A DNA stretch of 64,000 nucleotides from Alphaproteobacteria bacterium (GCA_021774575.1 JAJFIX010000006.1:310001-374000); one strand, 5' to 3'. Shown: positions 9,898 to 17,509, numbered from the stretch's first letter. Notes: generated by a model from the letters alone, not told the origin. Translations and numbers: made by a program.

Positions 9898-11097
9898 ATG
9901 ATGAGAGCTAAAACAGTGAAGAACGGTTTGTTCGGCTTGGCCTTGACGCTTTTGATTGTGCCGTTTGCCGCCTGTGATTTTTTTGATGGCGACGAAAGGA
10001 CGGCAGATACCGGCGGGGGCACCGCCGGCCCTGCCAATATAGGTGAAGTTTCGAGTGCTGTTGCCGTGGCGATAACCGGAACTGGTGGCCTGCCGACCGA
10101 TCCGGCGCGTGGCAATATCCCGACACTGGCACCGCTGGTCGATATCGTCGCGCCAAGTGTGGTCAATATATCGACGACCGGGACGGTGACAAGGCAACTC
10201 AATCCGCTGATGCAGGACCCATTTTTTCGCCGCTTTTTTGGTGAGTTACCCGACCGGCAGCTTGATCAGGAAACCCATAGTGTTGGGTCCGGTGTGATTA
10301 TTGATGCGGCGGAAGGCTATGTTGTTACCAATAATCACGTCATCCAGAATGCCGACGAAATTGTCGTCACGCTGCGCGACCGCCGCGAATTCGAGGCGGA
10401 ATTGATCGGTACCGACCCGGCGACCGATGTCGCCATTTTGCGGATCGATGCAGAGGAGCTCACAGAAATTCCTCGAGGCAATTCCGAAGAGTTGCGCGTG
10501 GGTGATTTTGTCATCGCAATCGGTAACCCGTTTGGCCTCGGACAGACGGTGACCACGGGCATCATATCGGCCCTCGATAGATCGACGGTCGGCACTGCCG
10601 ACTTGGAGGACTTTATCCAGACCGATGCAGCGATCAATCCCGGTAATTCCGGTGGTGCCCTCATTGACCTTACCGGCCGGTTGATCGGTATCAATACCGC
10701 GATCATCGGCCCCAATGGGGGCAATGTCGGGATCGGGTTTGCCATCCCCGTCGATATAGTGGACGCAAGGATGCGCCAACTGATTGAGTTTGGCTCGGTT
10801 CGTCGGGGGCTTTTGGGCGTGCGCATCGAAGACATGACCCCGCCGATTGCCGAAGCCTTGGGCTTAACTTCGGTAACCGGGGCGATCGTCAACGAGGTTA
10901 CCAAGGGCTCGGCAGCCGCAAATGCCGGCATCCGACCCGGCGATATTATCCTGAGTGTCGACGGAAATTCGGTGACCAATAGTGCCGATTTGCGTAATAA
11001 AATTGGCCTGACGACGCCGGGCAACGAAGTTGAGCTCGAACTAATGCGTCGCGGCGGACTTGAAACCCTCAATGTCATCGTCGGTGAGGCCGGGTAA
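9898..11097 (+). CDS. HtrA/Do-type periplasmic serine protease, one PDZ domain
   Basis: 399 residues. The N terminus is MMRAKTVKNG, then a hydrophobic stretch ending PFAAC, which could be a lipobox-like site (Cys26) or a simple Sec signal peptide. The trypsin-like triad is visible: His147 in VVTNNHVIQ, Asp177 in PATDVAILRI and Ser251 in NPGNSGGALIDL. A single PDZ domain covers about 300-395 (GLLGVRIEDMTP, GSAAANAGIRPGDIILSVDG). With one PDZ it is DegS-like in layout rather than DegP-like, but lacks an obvious retained membrane anchor. Likely envelope protein quality control. An alternative ATG lies one codon downstream. Confidence 0.92.
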   Translation: MMRAKTVKNGLFGLALTLLIVPFAACDFFDGDERTADTGGGTAGPANIGEVSSAVAVAITGTGGLPTDPARGNIPTLAPLVDIVAPSVVNISTTGTVTRQLNPLMQDPFFRRFFGELPDRQLDQETHSVGSGVIIDAAEGYVVTNNHVIQNADEIVVTLRDRREFEAELIGTDPATDVAILRIDAEELTEIPRGNSEELRVGDFVIAIGNPFGLGQTVTTGIISALDRSTVGTADLEDFIQTDAAINPGNSGGALIDLTGRLIGINTAIIGPNGGNVGIGFAIPVDIVDARMRQLIEFGSVRRGLLGVRIEDMTPPIAEALGLTSVTGAIVNEVTKGSAAANAGIRPGDIILSVDGNSVTNSADLRNKIGLTTPGNEVELELMRRGGLETLNVIVGEAG

Positions 11098-11166
11098 TTA
11101 AAACAATCCCCAGATGATTTGAACCGGGGCGTGCAGGCATTGGCCGCCTGCTGATATTATATCCAA

Positions 11167-11625
11167 ATGACAGTTCATATTATCCGGCTTGCCGTTGGTG
11201 TGACTTCGGTCGATCATTTGGCTGAGTTGCAAAAAACCCGTTTGAAAACCGCTCGCAAGGCCGACGGACCCAAGGCGCGTCTAGTCACCTATACCCGCAA
11301 CCGACCACGCCGCGCCGACGAGGTCACTGACGGTGGATCGCTCTATTGGGTGGTCAAGGGGGTGATCAGAGTTCACCAGCGTATCCTGGGCATCGAAGAG
11401 GCGGTAAATTCGGAAGGTCGGGCTTGCTGCGCCCTGGTGCTTGACCCGGTCCATGTGCTGACCGTTCCTCGGGCCAAGCGGGCCTTTCAGGGTTGGCGCT
11501 ATTATACGCCAGAAGACGCTCCCCTCGACCTTGATAAAGCTGGGCTTCGGGCGCTGGCTGCCGCTGACGGCGAGGCGCCGCCGGCGGCACTCTTAGCCGA
11601 GCTTGAGGAATTAGGACTGGTCTAA
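11167..11625 (+). CDS. DUF1489 family protein
   Basis: 152 residues, matching the alphaproteobacterial DUF1489 family by its layout: N-terminal MTVHIIRLAVGVTSVDHL, YTRNRPRRADEVTDGGSLYWVVKG and the C-terminal FQGWRYYTPEDAPLDL. The function is not established. No signal peptide or membrane segment is visible, so it is probably cytoplasmic. The stop overlaps the stop of doxX on the opposite strand. Confidence 0.85.
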   Translation: MTVHIIRLAVGVTSVDHLAELQKTRLKTARKADGPKARLVTYTRNRPRRADEVTDGGSLYWVVKGVIRVHQRILGIEEAVNSEGRACCALVLDPVHVLTVPRAKRAFQGWRYYTPEDAPLDLDKAGLRALAAADGEAPPAALLAELEELGLV

Positions 11626-12086
11626 AACTCTCGGCCGATGGCTCGGTCGATAGAGACAGTCCCACCGCCCCGCAGGGTGATCGCGGTCATTAGCACGGCC
11701 CAGAGCATGACAAACTCATAGCCTCCACCACCGACGAAGAACCCGTTCTGCATGTGAACCGAAAAAGTTGCAATCCACAATACGACGGCCGCCATCAATG
11801 CCGCCGGGCGGGTCAATAGGCCGACGGCAATTAACATGCCGCCAAAAAATTCAGTGCCGCCGACAAGTAGCGCCGAGACATTGCCGGGAATGAATGTGAC
11901 GACGTTGCCGAGAAATCCGGCTGTTCGCTCCAGCCCGCCGCCGCCAAACGCGCCAAAGAGTTTTTGCGCTCCATGGGGGACGAGCATCAATCCGGCAAAC
12001 AGCCGAATGAGCGGATAGGCGAGGCATTGCAAGGGGCTATAAAGTGCAGCCAGGAACGGGATAATGGGTTTTGATGCGTCGCTCAT
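11622..12086 (-). CDS. DoxX family membrane protein
   Basis: 154 residues from the ATG at 12086, which follows GAGGGCC; a longer start at 12104 is possible. Four hydrophobic segments and the family pattern PLIRLFAGLMLVPHGAQKLFGAFGG, then FFGGMLIAVGLLTRPAALMA. DoxX proteins are small inner-membrane proteins linked in some bacteria to redox or oxidative-stress functions; the role here is unknown. Its upstream region is interrupted 76 bases away by the transposon beginning at 12170, so before that insertion it may have been read from the ATP synthase direction. Confidence 0.85.
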   Translation of the reverse strand: MSDASKPIIPFLAALYSPLQCLAYPLIRLFAGLMLVPHGAQKLFGAFGGGGLERTAGFLGNVVTFIPGNVSALLVGGTEFFGGMLIAVGLLTRPAALMAAVVLWIATFSVHMQNGFFVGGGGYEFVMLWAVLMTAITLRGGGTVSIDRAIGREF

Positions 12087-12161
12087 AAGATGGCCCTCAT
12101 ACATATAAATATGTCGAAGGCCAGAGTGTCGCCTTTCGCGGCGCGCCGGATCAAGGAATGC

Positions 12162-12169
12162 CGGGAACG
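12162..12169. repeat. Left target-site duplication of the transposon
   Basis: CGGGAACG at 12162-12169 recurs exactly at 15420-15427, just outside the right terminal repeat. Because the flanking bases are also C/G, the duplication can be drawn as 8 bases with 19-base repeats, or as up to 10 bases (CCGGGAACGG) with 18-base repeats. Eight to nine bases is the size known for IS1-family elements. Confidence 0.85.
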
Positions 12170-12188
12170 GGTAGTGGGTCAGTTTGAA
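12170..12188. repeat. Left terminal inverted repeat
   Basis: Reads G followed by GTAGTGGGTCAGTTTGAA. It matches the complement of the right end (15401-15419) over all 19 bases. Confidence 0.9.
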
Positions 12189-12231
12189 CTTCTATGTAGA
12201 AACCGATGAGATTGAATGTCATATTTGAAAC

Positions 12232-12462
12232 ATGACCGACAGAAAGCTTAAACGCCCTCGTGATCCAAACCAGCTTGCCAAGCTAGTCGTTGATATAGCG
12301 TCCGGTGAGAAAACGGAAGCTGAGAAAACCGTGAATGAAAAACGCGCATCCAAAGCCGGAAAGAAAGGTGGACCCGCTCGCGCCAAAGCCCTCACTCCCT
12401 CACAGCGGTCAGAAATTTCCAGCATTGCCGCACAAGCACGGTGGAAGAAAAAATCTGATTAG
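12232..12462 (+). CDS. Small basic protein, transposon passenger
   Basis: 76 residues, strongly basic. N-terminal KRPRDPNQLAKLVVDIASGE, then a lysine/glycine-rich linker (KAGKKGGPARAKAL) and a C-terminal PSQRSEISSIAAQARWKKK helix. I recall similar small proteins as hypotheticals in many alphaproteobacterial genomes, but cannot name a function. The GKKGGxARAKxL-S-xRxEIxxxAAxARW pattern resembles short nucleic-acid-binding or histone-H1-like tails. Its stop codon overlaps the stop of the convergent unknown gene. It lies 44 bases inside the left terminal repeat, so it travels with the element. Confidence 0.7.
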   Translation: MTDRKLKRPRDPNQLAKLVVDIASGEKTEAEKTVNEKRASKAGKKGGPARAKALTPSQRSEISSIAAQARWKKKSD

Positions 12463-12965
12463 GCTTCCTTTCTGATCTTCATCTGACTTTCTTTATATTT
12501 CAATTTTTCTTCTGCTCTGCGCTCTTCGTAATCTTCGTTAAAGTCCAAATCGAATTGTATCGGATCTTCATCTGGATACTTGGTATTTATGTGAACGACA
12601 TCGGATTTTGCGCGGAAGATGTCCGAAACAATACTATCACGGCGCTGCCTAGCTGCGAGCCTACGAAGCCTGTCTGTTCCGCCGTTGTCGACATCGAAAA
12701 TCATGGTGATCTGTTCACCATCCTCTAAAAGTTTTACGACTTGTTTAGCGCGGTATTCTATACCGTTTTCATCTATTTTCCGAAGTTGACTTACTGCAAC
12801 GCCAAGCTCTTTCCGCATGATCTTGCGAATTGCTTGGGGGCGCGGGCGCCATTTACTATTTTCAAGTGCCCACGTGATCAGATCGTCTGGGTTGACCGCG
12901 TTGTCACCGGTTAGAGCCTCATATTCTTCCAACACTCTAATCAGTTGTTCATTAAAGTTAGCCAT
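12459..12965 (-). CDS. Unknown third gene of the HigB/HigA-ImmA operon
   Basis: 168 residues from the ATG at 12965, which follows a perfect AGGAGG six bases upstream. Acidic and basic stretches alternate, ending in a charged probable coiled coil (EDYEERRAEEKLKYKESQMK). The N terminus (FNEQLIRVLEEYEALTG) and PRPQAIRKIMRKELGVAV look helical; no enzyme motif, signal peptide or membrane segment is visible. It begins 11 bases after the HigA-ImmA stop and reads in the same direction, so the three genes form one transcription unit. It may be a regulator, a second toxin, or a target/chaperone of the ImmA peptidase; none of these is demonstrated. Confidence 0.75.
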   Translation of the reverse strand: MANFNEQLIRVLEEYEALTGDNAVNPDDLITWALENSKWRPRPQAIRKIMRKELGVAVSQLRKIDENGIEYRAKQVVKLLEDGEQITMIFDVDNGGTDRLRRLAARQRRDSIVSDIFRAKSDVVHINTKYPDEDPIQFDLDFNEDYEERRAEEKLKYKESQMKIRKEA

Positions 12966-12975
12966 TTCGATCCTC

Positions 12976-14124
12976 CTATAAGTCAACAGGAGCTACATGC
13001 CCCCATCCATCTATGTGGTCCCATTCTTCAAGATGGCTTCTAATGCTTTTTTGGTATTTCCTAAGCCAAGCCCATTTTTTTGTTTTATTTTGAATCTGCC
13101 CGATAACGATTGCGGGATGGATTTCAATTCTCGCAGCAAACGTCAGAACATCGCGTTCAGAAATGAATGGTGCTTTTCTCCTGTAAAAGGAATCCAATTT
13201 ATCCTGCGGCACTAGAAATTCTGCTGCGGCATTGTTGGCAAGACGCTCCTCTTCGGCAATATTCGGATTCTCGTTGTTCAGGCTTCCCTCTTTCGTATCA
13301 ATTGGAGAAAAGCCCCCATCTTGCCCATCACCATTCAGAATATGTTCAATTTCATGGCGTAAAACGAAACAAAAATTATCCATTCTATCGTGGAAAGTCG
13401 TCATTCCTATAACTGGCTGATTATCTACCCAGACACAAACTCCATCAATTTTTGTATTAGGCAAAGCCTCAACTAGTGTGAAGCGAACGCCACAACTCTT
13501 CAAAATATGAGGAATTTTGCTGATATCTTCTTTTGAAAGCATATGCCGCCGTATTTCTGGCAAGTATTTCAGCAACTTCTCCATGTCAAACAAGGGTGTC
13601 TCAATCGTCTCGGCGATTTTTATTACTCTATGAAGCCACACATATTGAGATGGAGTCGTTTCCAAATAATCAGCCTTTCGGGCGGCATGATGCTGTACCT
13701 CACCAGAACCAACAAAAGGTAATTCTTCAATGCTATTTTTTCCAAAAAACCGCAGCATTTGAGCGTCCAAGAGAGCCGGGTCGGTATCTTGAATAAAACC
13801 CCGTTCAATCATTTTTCTAACAGGAAATTCCGTTGCCCAAGCGGCTCTTCGGCGCACTCCGGCATCCGGTCTTTGCGCATGGCTAAGATCGTATAACTTC
13901 TGCAAATTCGAGAAAAATTCTGCGGGCATATCGAATGCATCCCCCAAAGCCAAAGCAAATTCAGGGGTGATGCTACCTTTGCCATTTAGAATTTTGTTAA
14001 GCTGCTGTGGAACGATATTTAGAATGTAGGCAAGGTCAGCTTGTGTCCATTCCCGTGCCTCAATTTCTTCCGAAATAAAGGTTCCTGGATGGTCAATTAG
14101 TGACTTTGTCGCTTTCATGTTCAT
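12976..14124 (-). CDS. HigA-type HTH fused to ImmA/IrrE metallopeptidase
   Basis: 382 residues. Residues about 10-80 form an XRE/HigA helix-turn-helix (HPGTFISEEIEAREWTQADLA, PQQLNKILNGKGSITPEFALAL). The C-terminal part is an ImmA/IrrE (M78-like) peptidase with the zinc motif HEIEH in FCFVLRHEIEHILNGDG. Such proteins act as antitoxins or regulators; ImmA-type peptidases cleave repressors. The ATG overlaps the TGA of the toxin gene by four bases (ATGA), implying translational coupling. Upstream toxin with downstream antitoxin is the order known for higBA. The fusion of antitoxin HTH and peptidase is a known architecture, here carried on a transposon. Confidence 0.88.
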   Translation of the reverse strand: MNMKATKSLIDHPGTFISEEIEAREWTQADLAYILNIVPQQLNKILNGKGSITPEFALALGDAFDMPAEFFSNLQKLYDLSHAQRPDAGVRRRAAWATEFPVRKMIERGFIQDTDPALLDAQMLRFFGKNSIEELPFVGSGEVQHHAARKADYLETTPSQYVWLHRVIKIAETIETPLFDMEKLLKYLPEIRRHMLSKEDISKIPHILKSCGVRFTLVEALPNTKIDGVCVWVDNQPVIGMTTFHDRMDNFCFVLRHEIEHILNGDGQDGGFSPIDTKEGSLNNENPNIAEEERLANNAAAEFLVPQDKLDSFYRRKAPFISERDVLTFAARIEIHPAIVIGQIQNKTKKWAWLRKYQKSIRSHLEEWDHIDGWGHVAPVDL

Positions 14125-14420
14125 TTGTGATAGTCCTCAACAGACAGAATCGTCGCTATCTGTGGTTCAGTGTCAGAATCAAGCAAGAATACAATCCGAT
14201 AACTATTGTTTACGCGGATGGATCTTTGCCCTTCTCTGTCCCCCTTTAGTTTTTCGTAGTGAAGGCTTTTCCAGTTTCTCAGGCTTCGATCATCTGGAGC
14301 CGCCCTTAAGAGCGTGAGTTTTCGCCGCGCAGACTTAATTACGGCAATTGGCAGTTTGGTTGCCGCCGCATCGTCGGTCTCAATTAGGGCCAAACCTGCA
14401 TCGGCAAACTCAATGTCCAT
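14121..14420 (-). CDS. higB: HigB-family toxin (RelE/ParE superfamily)
   Basis: 99 residues from the ATG at 14420; a TTG six bases upstream is a weaker alternative. The core matches HigB: AVIKSARRKLTLLRAAPDDRS, then SLHYEKLKGDREGQRSIRVN and the C-terminal YRIVFLLDSD plus ILSVEDYHK. HigB proteins are ribosome-dependent mRNA endonucleases. First gene of the minus-strand operon within the transposon, overlapping the HigA-ImmA start. The N terminus (FADAGLALIETDDAAATKLP) is intact, so the toxin appears functional in sequence. Confidence 0.88.
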   Translation of the reverse strand: MDIEFADAGLALIETDDAAATKLPIAVIKSARRKLTLLRAAPDDRSLRNWKSLHYEKLKGDREGQRSIRVNNSYRIVFLLDSDTEPQIATILSVEDYHK

Positions 14421-14473
14421 TCCCAAATATACCTATTGTTTGATGGTGAATCAAGCCAAATAAGCAAATAATG

Positions 14474-14524
14474 TTAAACTGACCTAAATGCTTGACTTGG
14501 TCGTGCAAAGTGATAGTTTGAAAT
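14474..14524. repeat. Internal partial copies of the terminal repeats
   Basis: TTAAACTGACCTA at 14474-14486 contains the core AAACTGACC of the right terminal repeat, in the same orientation. Shortly after, GTGATAGTTTGAA at 14510-14522 contains AGTTTGAA, the inner core of the left repeat. Together they sit immediately before the transposase gene and face as if one element ended and another began there. The matches are short (9 and 8 bases), so this is a suggestion. Confidence 0.4.
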
Positions 14525-14525
14525 T

Positions 14526-15410
14526 ATGAACAAGCTAGACACAAAAGATCGCGCAAGAGTTCTTCACCTTCTCTGTGAAGGTAGCAGCATCCGCTCAATC
14601 GTTCGCGTAACCGGCGCGAGCAAAAACACAGTTTCAAAGCTGTTGATTGATGCTGGTAAGGCTTGCGCTGCGTATCACGAAGCTAATGTTCGCAATCTGA
14701 AAACAACCCGCGTAGAGGTCGATGAAATATGGTCGTTCACCTACGCCAAGCAAAAGAATGTCAAAAACGCGAAAGCGGCCCCAGCCAATTCAGGCGACAC
14801 ATGGACGTGGACAGCGATTGACGCCGATAGCAAAATGATAGTTTCTTATTTGGTAGGTGGACGCGATGCTGAATATGCAATGTGGTTTATGGACGATCTG
14901 CGTAGCCGCCTTGCTAATCGCGTCCAACTAACCAGCGATGGTCACAAATCCTACCTTGAAGCTGTCGAGGGCGCGTTCGGTGCGGACGTGGACTATGCGC
15001 AGCTAATCAAAATTTACGGCAACGCGCCGGAAAGCTTCAAAGGCCGTTACAGCCCCGCCGATTGCACTGGCATCAAGAAGCGCCGGATTGAGGGAGAGCC
15101 TGATAAGAGACTGGTTAGCACTTCCTATGTTGAACGCAACAACCTTACCATGCGGATGCACATGCGCCGATTTACCCGCCTTACAAACGGTTTCAGCAAG
15201 AAGATTGAGAACCACGCCTACGCGGTCGCACTTCACATGATGTATTACAACTTCGTCCGAATGCACAAAACGCTTCGCATGTCGCCAGCTATGGCCGCTG
15301 GTGTTTCTGACAAACTCTGGGATATGACAGATATCGTGAAATTGGTTGAAGATGTAGAAGCGAGTAAATCGACTAAACGGGGTTCCTATAAGAAAGGTAA
15401 TTCAAACTGA
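14526..15410 (+). CDS. IS1-family-type DDE transposase
   Basis: 294 residues. An N-terminal HTH (SIRSIVRVTGASKNTVSKLL, residues 21-40) is followed by a DDE core: Asp66 in VEVDEIWSF, Asp138 in QLTSDGHKSYL and Glu203 in TSYVERNNLTMR. The section after the Glu (RRFTRLTNGFSKKIENH) resembles IS1 InsB. It is encoded in a single frame, without the InsA/InsB frameshift of classical IS1. The reading frame is complete and its TGA (15408-15410) lies inside the right terminal repeat. The start ATG follows a region with partial copies of the terminal repeats. Confidence 0.9.
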   Translation: MNKLDTKDRARVLHLLCEGSSIRSIVRVTGASKNTVSKLLIDAGKACAAYHEANVRNLKTTRVEVDEIWSFTYAKQKNVKNAKAAPANSGDTWTWTAIDADSKMIVSYLVGGRDAEYAMWFMDDLRSRLANRVQLTSDGHKSYLEAVEGAFGADVDYAQLIKIYGNAPESFKGRYSPADCTGIKKRRIEGEPDKRLVSTSYVERNNLTMRMHMRRFTRLTNGFSKKIENHAYAVALHMMYYNFVRMHKTLRMSPAMAAGVSDKLWDMTDIVKLVEDVEASKSTKRGSYKKGNSN

Positions 15411-15419
15411 CCCACTACC
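15401..15419. repeat. Right terminal inverted repeat
   Basis: Exact complement of the left repeat (12170-12188). Contains the transposase stop codon. Directly followed by the second copy of CGGGAACG at 15420-15427. Confidence 0.9.
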
Positions 15420-15427
15420 CGGGAACG
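15420..15427. repeat. Right target-site duplication
   Basis: CGGGAACG, identical to 12162-12169. Only three bases separate it from the stop codon of atpF (15431-15433), so the transposon landed without damaging that gene. Confidence 0.85.
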
Positions 15428-15430
15428 GGA

Positions 15431-16000
15431 TCAGTTGACGTGCGCGGCTACTTCTTTAATAGCGGTGTCGGTCGCGGCGTCACCGGCGCTGCCATCGAGT
15501 TTTTCGATCATGGCCTGGCTGGCAGCGGCAACGGCGATATCGATGGCGCGGCTGCGGACTTCGTTGGCGACGTCGGCTTCGGCATGGGCGATGCGCGCCT
15601 CGGCCAGTTCGCGACGCCTTGTAACGGCGTGTTCGAGGTCTTGTGCAGCTTTTTCGGCGAGGCGTTTGGCCTCCTCGGTCGCGGCGGTAACGATCTGCTC
15701 GGCTTCTTGGGTTGCATCGCGTTGGCGGCGTTTTGATTCGGCCAGCATCACTTGGGCTTCTTCGCGCAGCTCGCGTGCTTCATCGAGCTGGCGCTGTAGC
15801 TTTGCCGCGTGCCCGTCGAGCCCGGAACTGACCGCTTTGGAGATCGGGCGCACTGTTGCCAACACAAAAATCACGAAGGCAATTGCGACCCAAAATTCCG
15901 CCTCGGCCAAAAGCGGGCCATGCTCGGCCGCATGTTCGGTTGCTTCGCCTGCCGCGTGCTCGACTTCTTGTGCGATTGCCTTTGCGATGCCAAAAATCAT
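15431..16000 (-). CDS. atpF: F0 ATP synthase subunit b
   Basis: 189 residues. One N-terminal membrane helix (EAEFWVAIAFVIFVLATVRPI, about 32-52) and a long charged coiled coil (QRQLDEARELREEAQVMLAE) that forms the peripheral stalk. Ends the atpI-B-E-b'-b operon; its ATG overlaps the stop of b' by four bases. Sequence upstream of the membrane helix is unusually His/Ala/Glu-rich (EHAAGEATEHAAEHG). The transposon lies immediately downstream, so any native terminator has been displaced. Confidence 0.93.
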   Translation of the reverse strand: MIFGIAKAIAQEVEHAAGEATEHAAEHGPLLAEAEFWVAIAFVIFVLATVRPISKAVSSGLDGHAAKLQRQLDEARELREEAQVMLAESKRRQRDATQEAEQIVTAATEEAKRLAEKAAQDLEHAVTRRRELAEARIAHAEADVANEVRSRAIDIAVAAASQAMIEKLDGSAGDAATDTAIKEVAAHVN

Positions 16001-16488
16001 GCCTGGCTCCCCTCGACGCTTTTAACGGCAGCATCCATTGTGGCGGCGCTAGCCGCCTCTCCGGTAAGTTTTTCCACCGCCGCTCCAGCCAATTCCGTTG
16101 CTATGGCGCCAATACTTGCCAGAGCAGATTCACGGCTTTCGGCGATCCGAGCTTCCGCCTTGGTAAGTTCGGTCGCAAGGGTGGCTTCCAGCTCCGAATT
16201 TCGCGCAGCTGCCTCATCGGCGGCTTTTTCTTGCACTGCCTTGAGTGCTTCAAGGGCCGTGGCGCGGGACGCGTTGAGTTCAGACTGATAAGCGTCCATG
16301 ACCTCGTCGGCCTCTGATTTTAGCGAGGTTGCTCGCTCTAAATCCTGTTCCATTCGTTCCTGGCGCGTCGTCAAAATGGCGGAGACACGCGGCAACGCGA
16401 TCTTCCACATGACAACGAAGAGCAGGACAAAGGTGATCGTCAGCCAAACGAGCTGGGACGAATAAAACTGAGGTAATAATTGCGGCAT
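15997..16488 (-). CDS. atpG: F0 ATP synthase subunit b' (second b-type subunit)
   Basis: 163 residues. Typical b' start: MPQLLPQFYSSQLVWLTITFVLLFVVMWKI-like membrane helix at 9-30, then an amphipathic coiled coil (EQDLERATSLKSEADEVMDA). Alphaproteobacteria and other phototroph-related lineages have paired b and b' that form a heterodimeric stalk. The symbol atpG or atpX is used for this gene in such genomes; it is not the gamma subunit. Translationally coupled to atpF. Confidence 0.9.
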   Translation of the reverse strand: MPQLLPQFYSSQLVWLTITFVLLFVVMWKIALPRVSAILTTRQERMEQDLERATSLKSEADEVMDAYQSELNASRATALEALKAVQEKAADEAAARNSELEATLATELTKAEARIAESRESALASIGAIATELAGAAVEKLTGEAASAATMDAAVKSVEGSQA

Positions 16489-16513
16489 GGTTCGCCTACG
16501 CTTCCGATATGAT

Positions 16514-16738
16514 CTAGCCGAACAGGATCAAAAGCGCGATGACCAGGGCAAACAGCGCGATGGCTTCAACCAGCGCAAAACCCAGCATCGTCATGGTGAA
16601 AACTTCACCGCGCGCTGCCGGATTGCGTCCGACCGCCAAGATGAAGGAAGAAAAGATATTGCCGATACCGATACCAGCGCCGATCACACCGATGACAGCC
16701 AGTCCGGCGCCGATCACTTTTGCCGCTTCAAGTTCCAT
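16514..16738 (-). CDS. atpE: F0 ATP synthase subunit c
   Basis: 74 residues, two transmembrane helices. The polar loop is GRNPAARGE (Arg38, Asn39, Pro40) and the proton-carrying carboxylate is Glu58 in [12 protein letters not shown]. The first helix has the Gly-rich packing motif [14 protein letters not shown] glutamate with no extra Q/E sodium-ligand pattern in helix 1 suggests proton rather than sodium coupling (inference). Confidence 0.96.
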   Translation of the reverse strand: MELEAAKVIGAGLAVIGVIGAGIGIGNIFSSFILAVGRNPAARGEVFTMTMLGFALVEAIALFALVIALLILFG

Positions 16739-16785
16739 TTCGTAGTCGCCTTTCGCTTAGAGTTTATTGAGTGTTGCGCGCCGCG

Positions 16786-17508
16786 CTAGTGCATGTGGAG
16801 CGCATCGTTGATGTAGAGGCAGGTCAGAATGGCAAAGACATAGGCCTGCAAAAATGCAATCAGTATTTCCAACCCGGTCAGCGCGACAACCAGCGCCAGC
16901 GGCAGAATACCGAAGAAACTCAAGGAATAGATAAAGCCCGCGATCACCTTCAACAGGGTGTGCCCGGCCAGCATGTTGGCAAATAGCCGTACAGAGAGGC
17001 TAATTGGGCGCGATAGGTAGGAGATGATCTCAATCGGAATCAGCAGTGGCCACATGGCAATCGGCGCGCCTGGCGGAACAAAGAAGCTGAAGAAATGCAT
17101 CTTGTGCTTGGCAAAGCCGAGAATTGTGACGCCGATAAAAACCAGAGACGCTAAGGCAAAAGTGACAATAATCTGACTGGTCACCGTAAAGCTATACGGG
17201 ATCATGCCGAGCATATTGGTAAACAGGATGAACATGAATAGCGTGAAGACCAGCGGAAAATACCGGCGGCCTTCGGTCCCAATGGTCTCGCGTATGATGC
17301 CGGCGATAAAATCGTAACTGAGCTCGACCATCGATTGCCAGCGGCCGGGAACCAAAGCATGGCGGCGCGTTCCGCCAAGGACGAAAACAGCGACCCCGGC
17401 CACTGCGATCAGCATGAACAGCGATGCGTTGGTAAATGAAACATCAATGCCGCCGAGCTTTAGCGGCGCATAGGTGTGTATTTCAAACTGTTCGAGCGGA
17501 CTTGCCAC
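16786..17508 (-). CDS. atpB: F0 ATP synthase subunit a
   Basis: 240 residues from a GTG start at 17508, with GGAG six bases upstream. Membrane protein with five or six helices; the essential arginine of the proton channel is Arg174 in SVRLFANMLAGH, and the C-terminal helix contains EILIAFLQAYVFAIL. Upstream, between atpI and this gene, is a three-fold 15-base repeat that carries repeated GGAG-like elements. Works with the c-ring in proton translocation. Confidence 0.95.
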   Translation of the reverse strand: MASPLEQFEIHTYAPLKLGGIDVSFTNASLFMLIAVAGVAVFVLGGTRRHALVPGRWQSMVELSYDFIAGIIRETIGTEGRRYFPLVFTLFMFILFTNMLGMIPYSFTVTSQIIVTFALASLVFIGVTILGFAKHKMHFFSFFVPPGAPIAMWPLLIPIEIISYLSRPISLSVRLFANMLAGHTLLKVIAGFIYSLSFFGILPLALVVALTGLEILIAFLQAYVFAILTCLYINDALHMH

Positions 17509-17509
17509 G

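Larger units (their letters stand above)
12170..15419. mobile_element. IS1-family-type transposon carrying a HigB/HigA-ImmA operon
   Basis: A 3.25-kb element bounded by perfect inverted repeats: GTAGTGGGTCAGTTTGAA at 12171-12188 and its exact complement TTCAAACTGACCCACTAC at 15401-15418, each extended by one matching base. It is flanked by an 8-base direct repeat. Contents: a small basic protein (plus strand), three minus-strand genes (HigB toxin, HigA-ImmA fusion, unknown protein), and an IS1-type transposase (plus strand) whose stop codon lies within the right repeat. The insertion falls 3 bases beyond the stop codon of atpF and upstream of doxX. Perfect repeats, intact target duplication and an intact transposase frame indicate a recent and possibly active insertion. 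IS1 elements are usually under 1 kb, so the passenger load is unusual. Confidence 0.9.
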
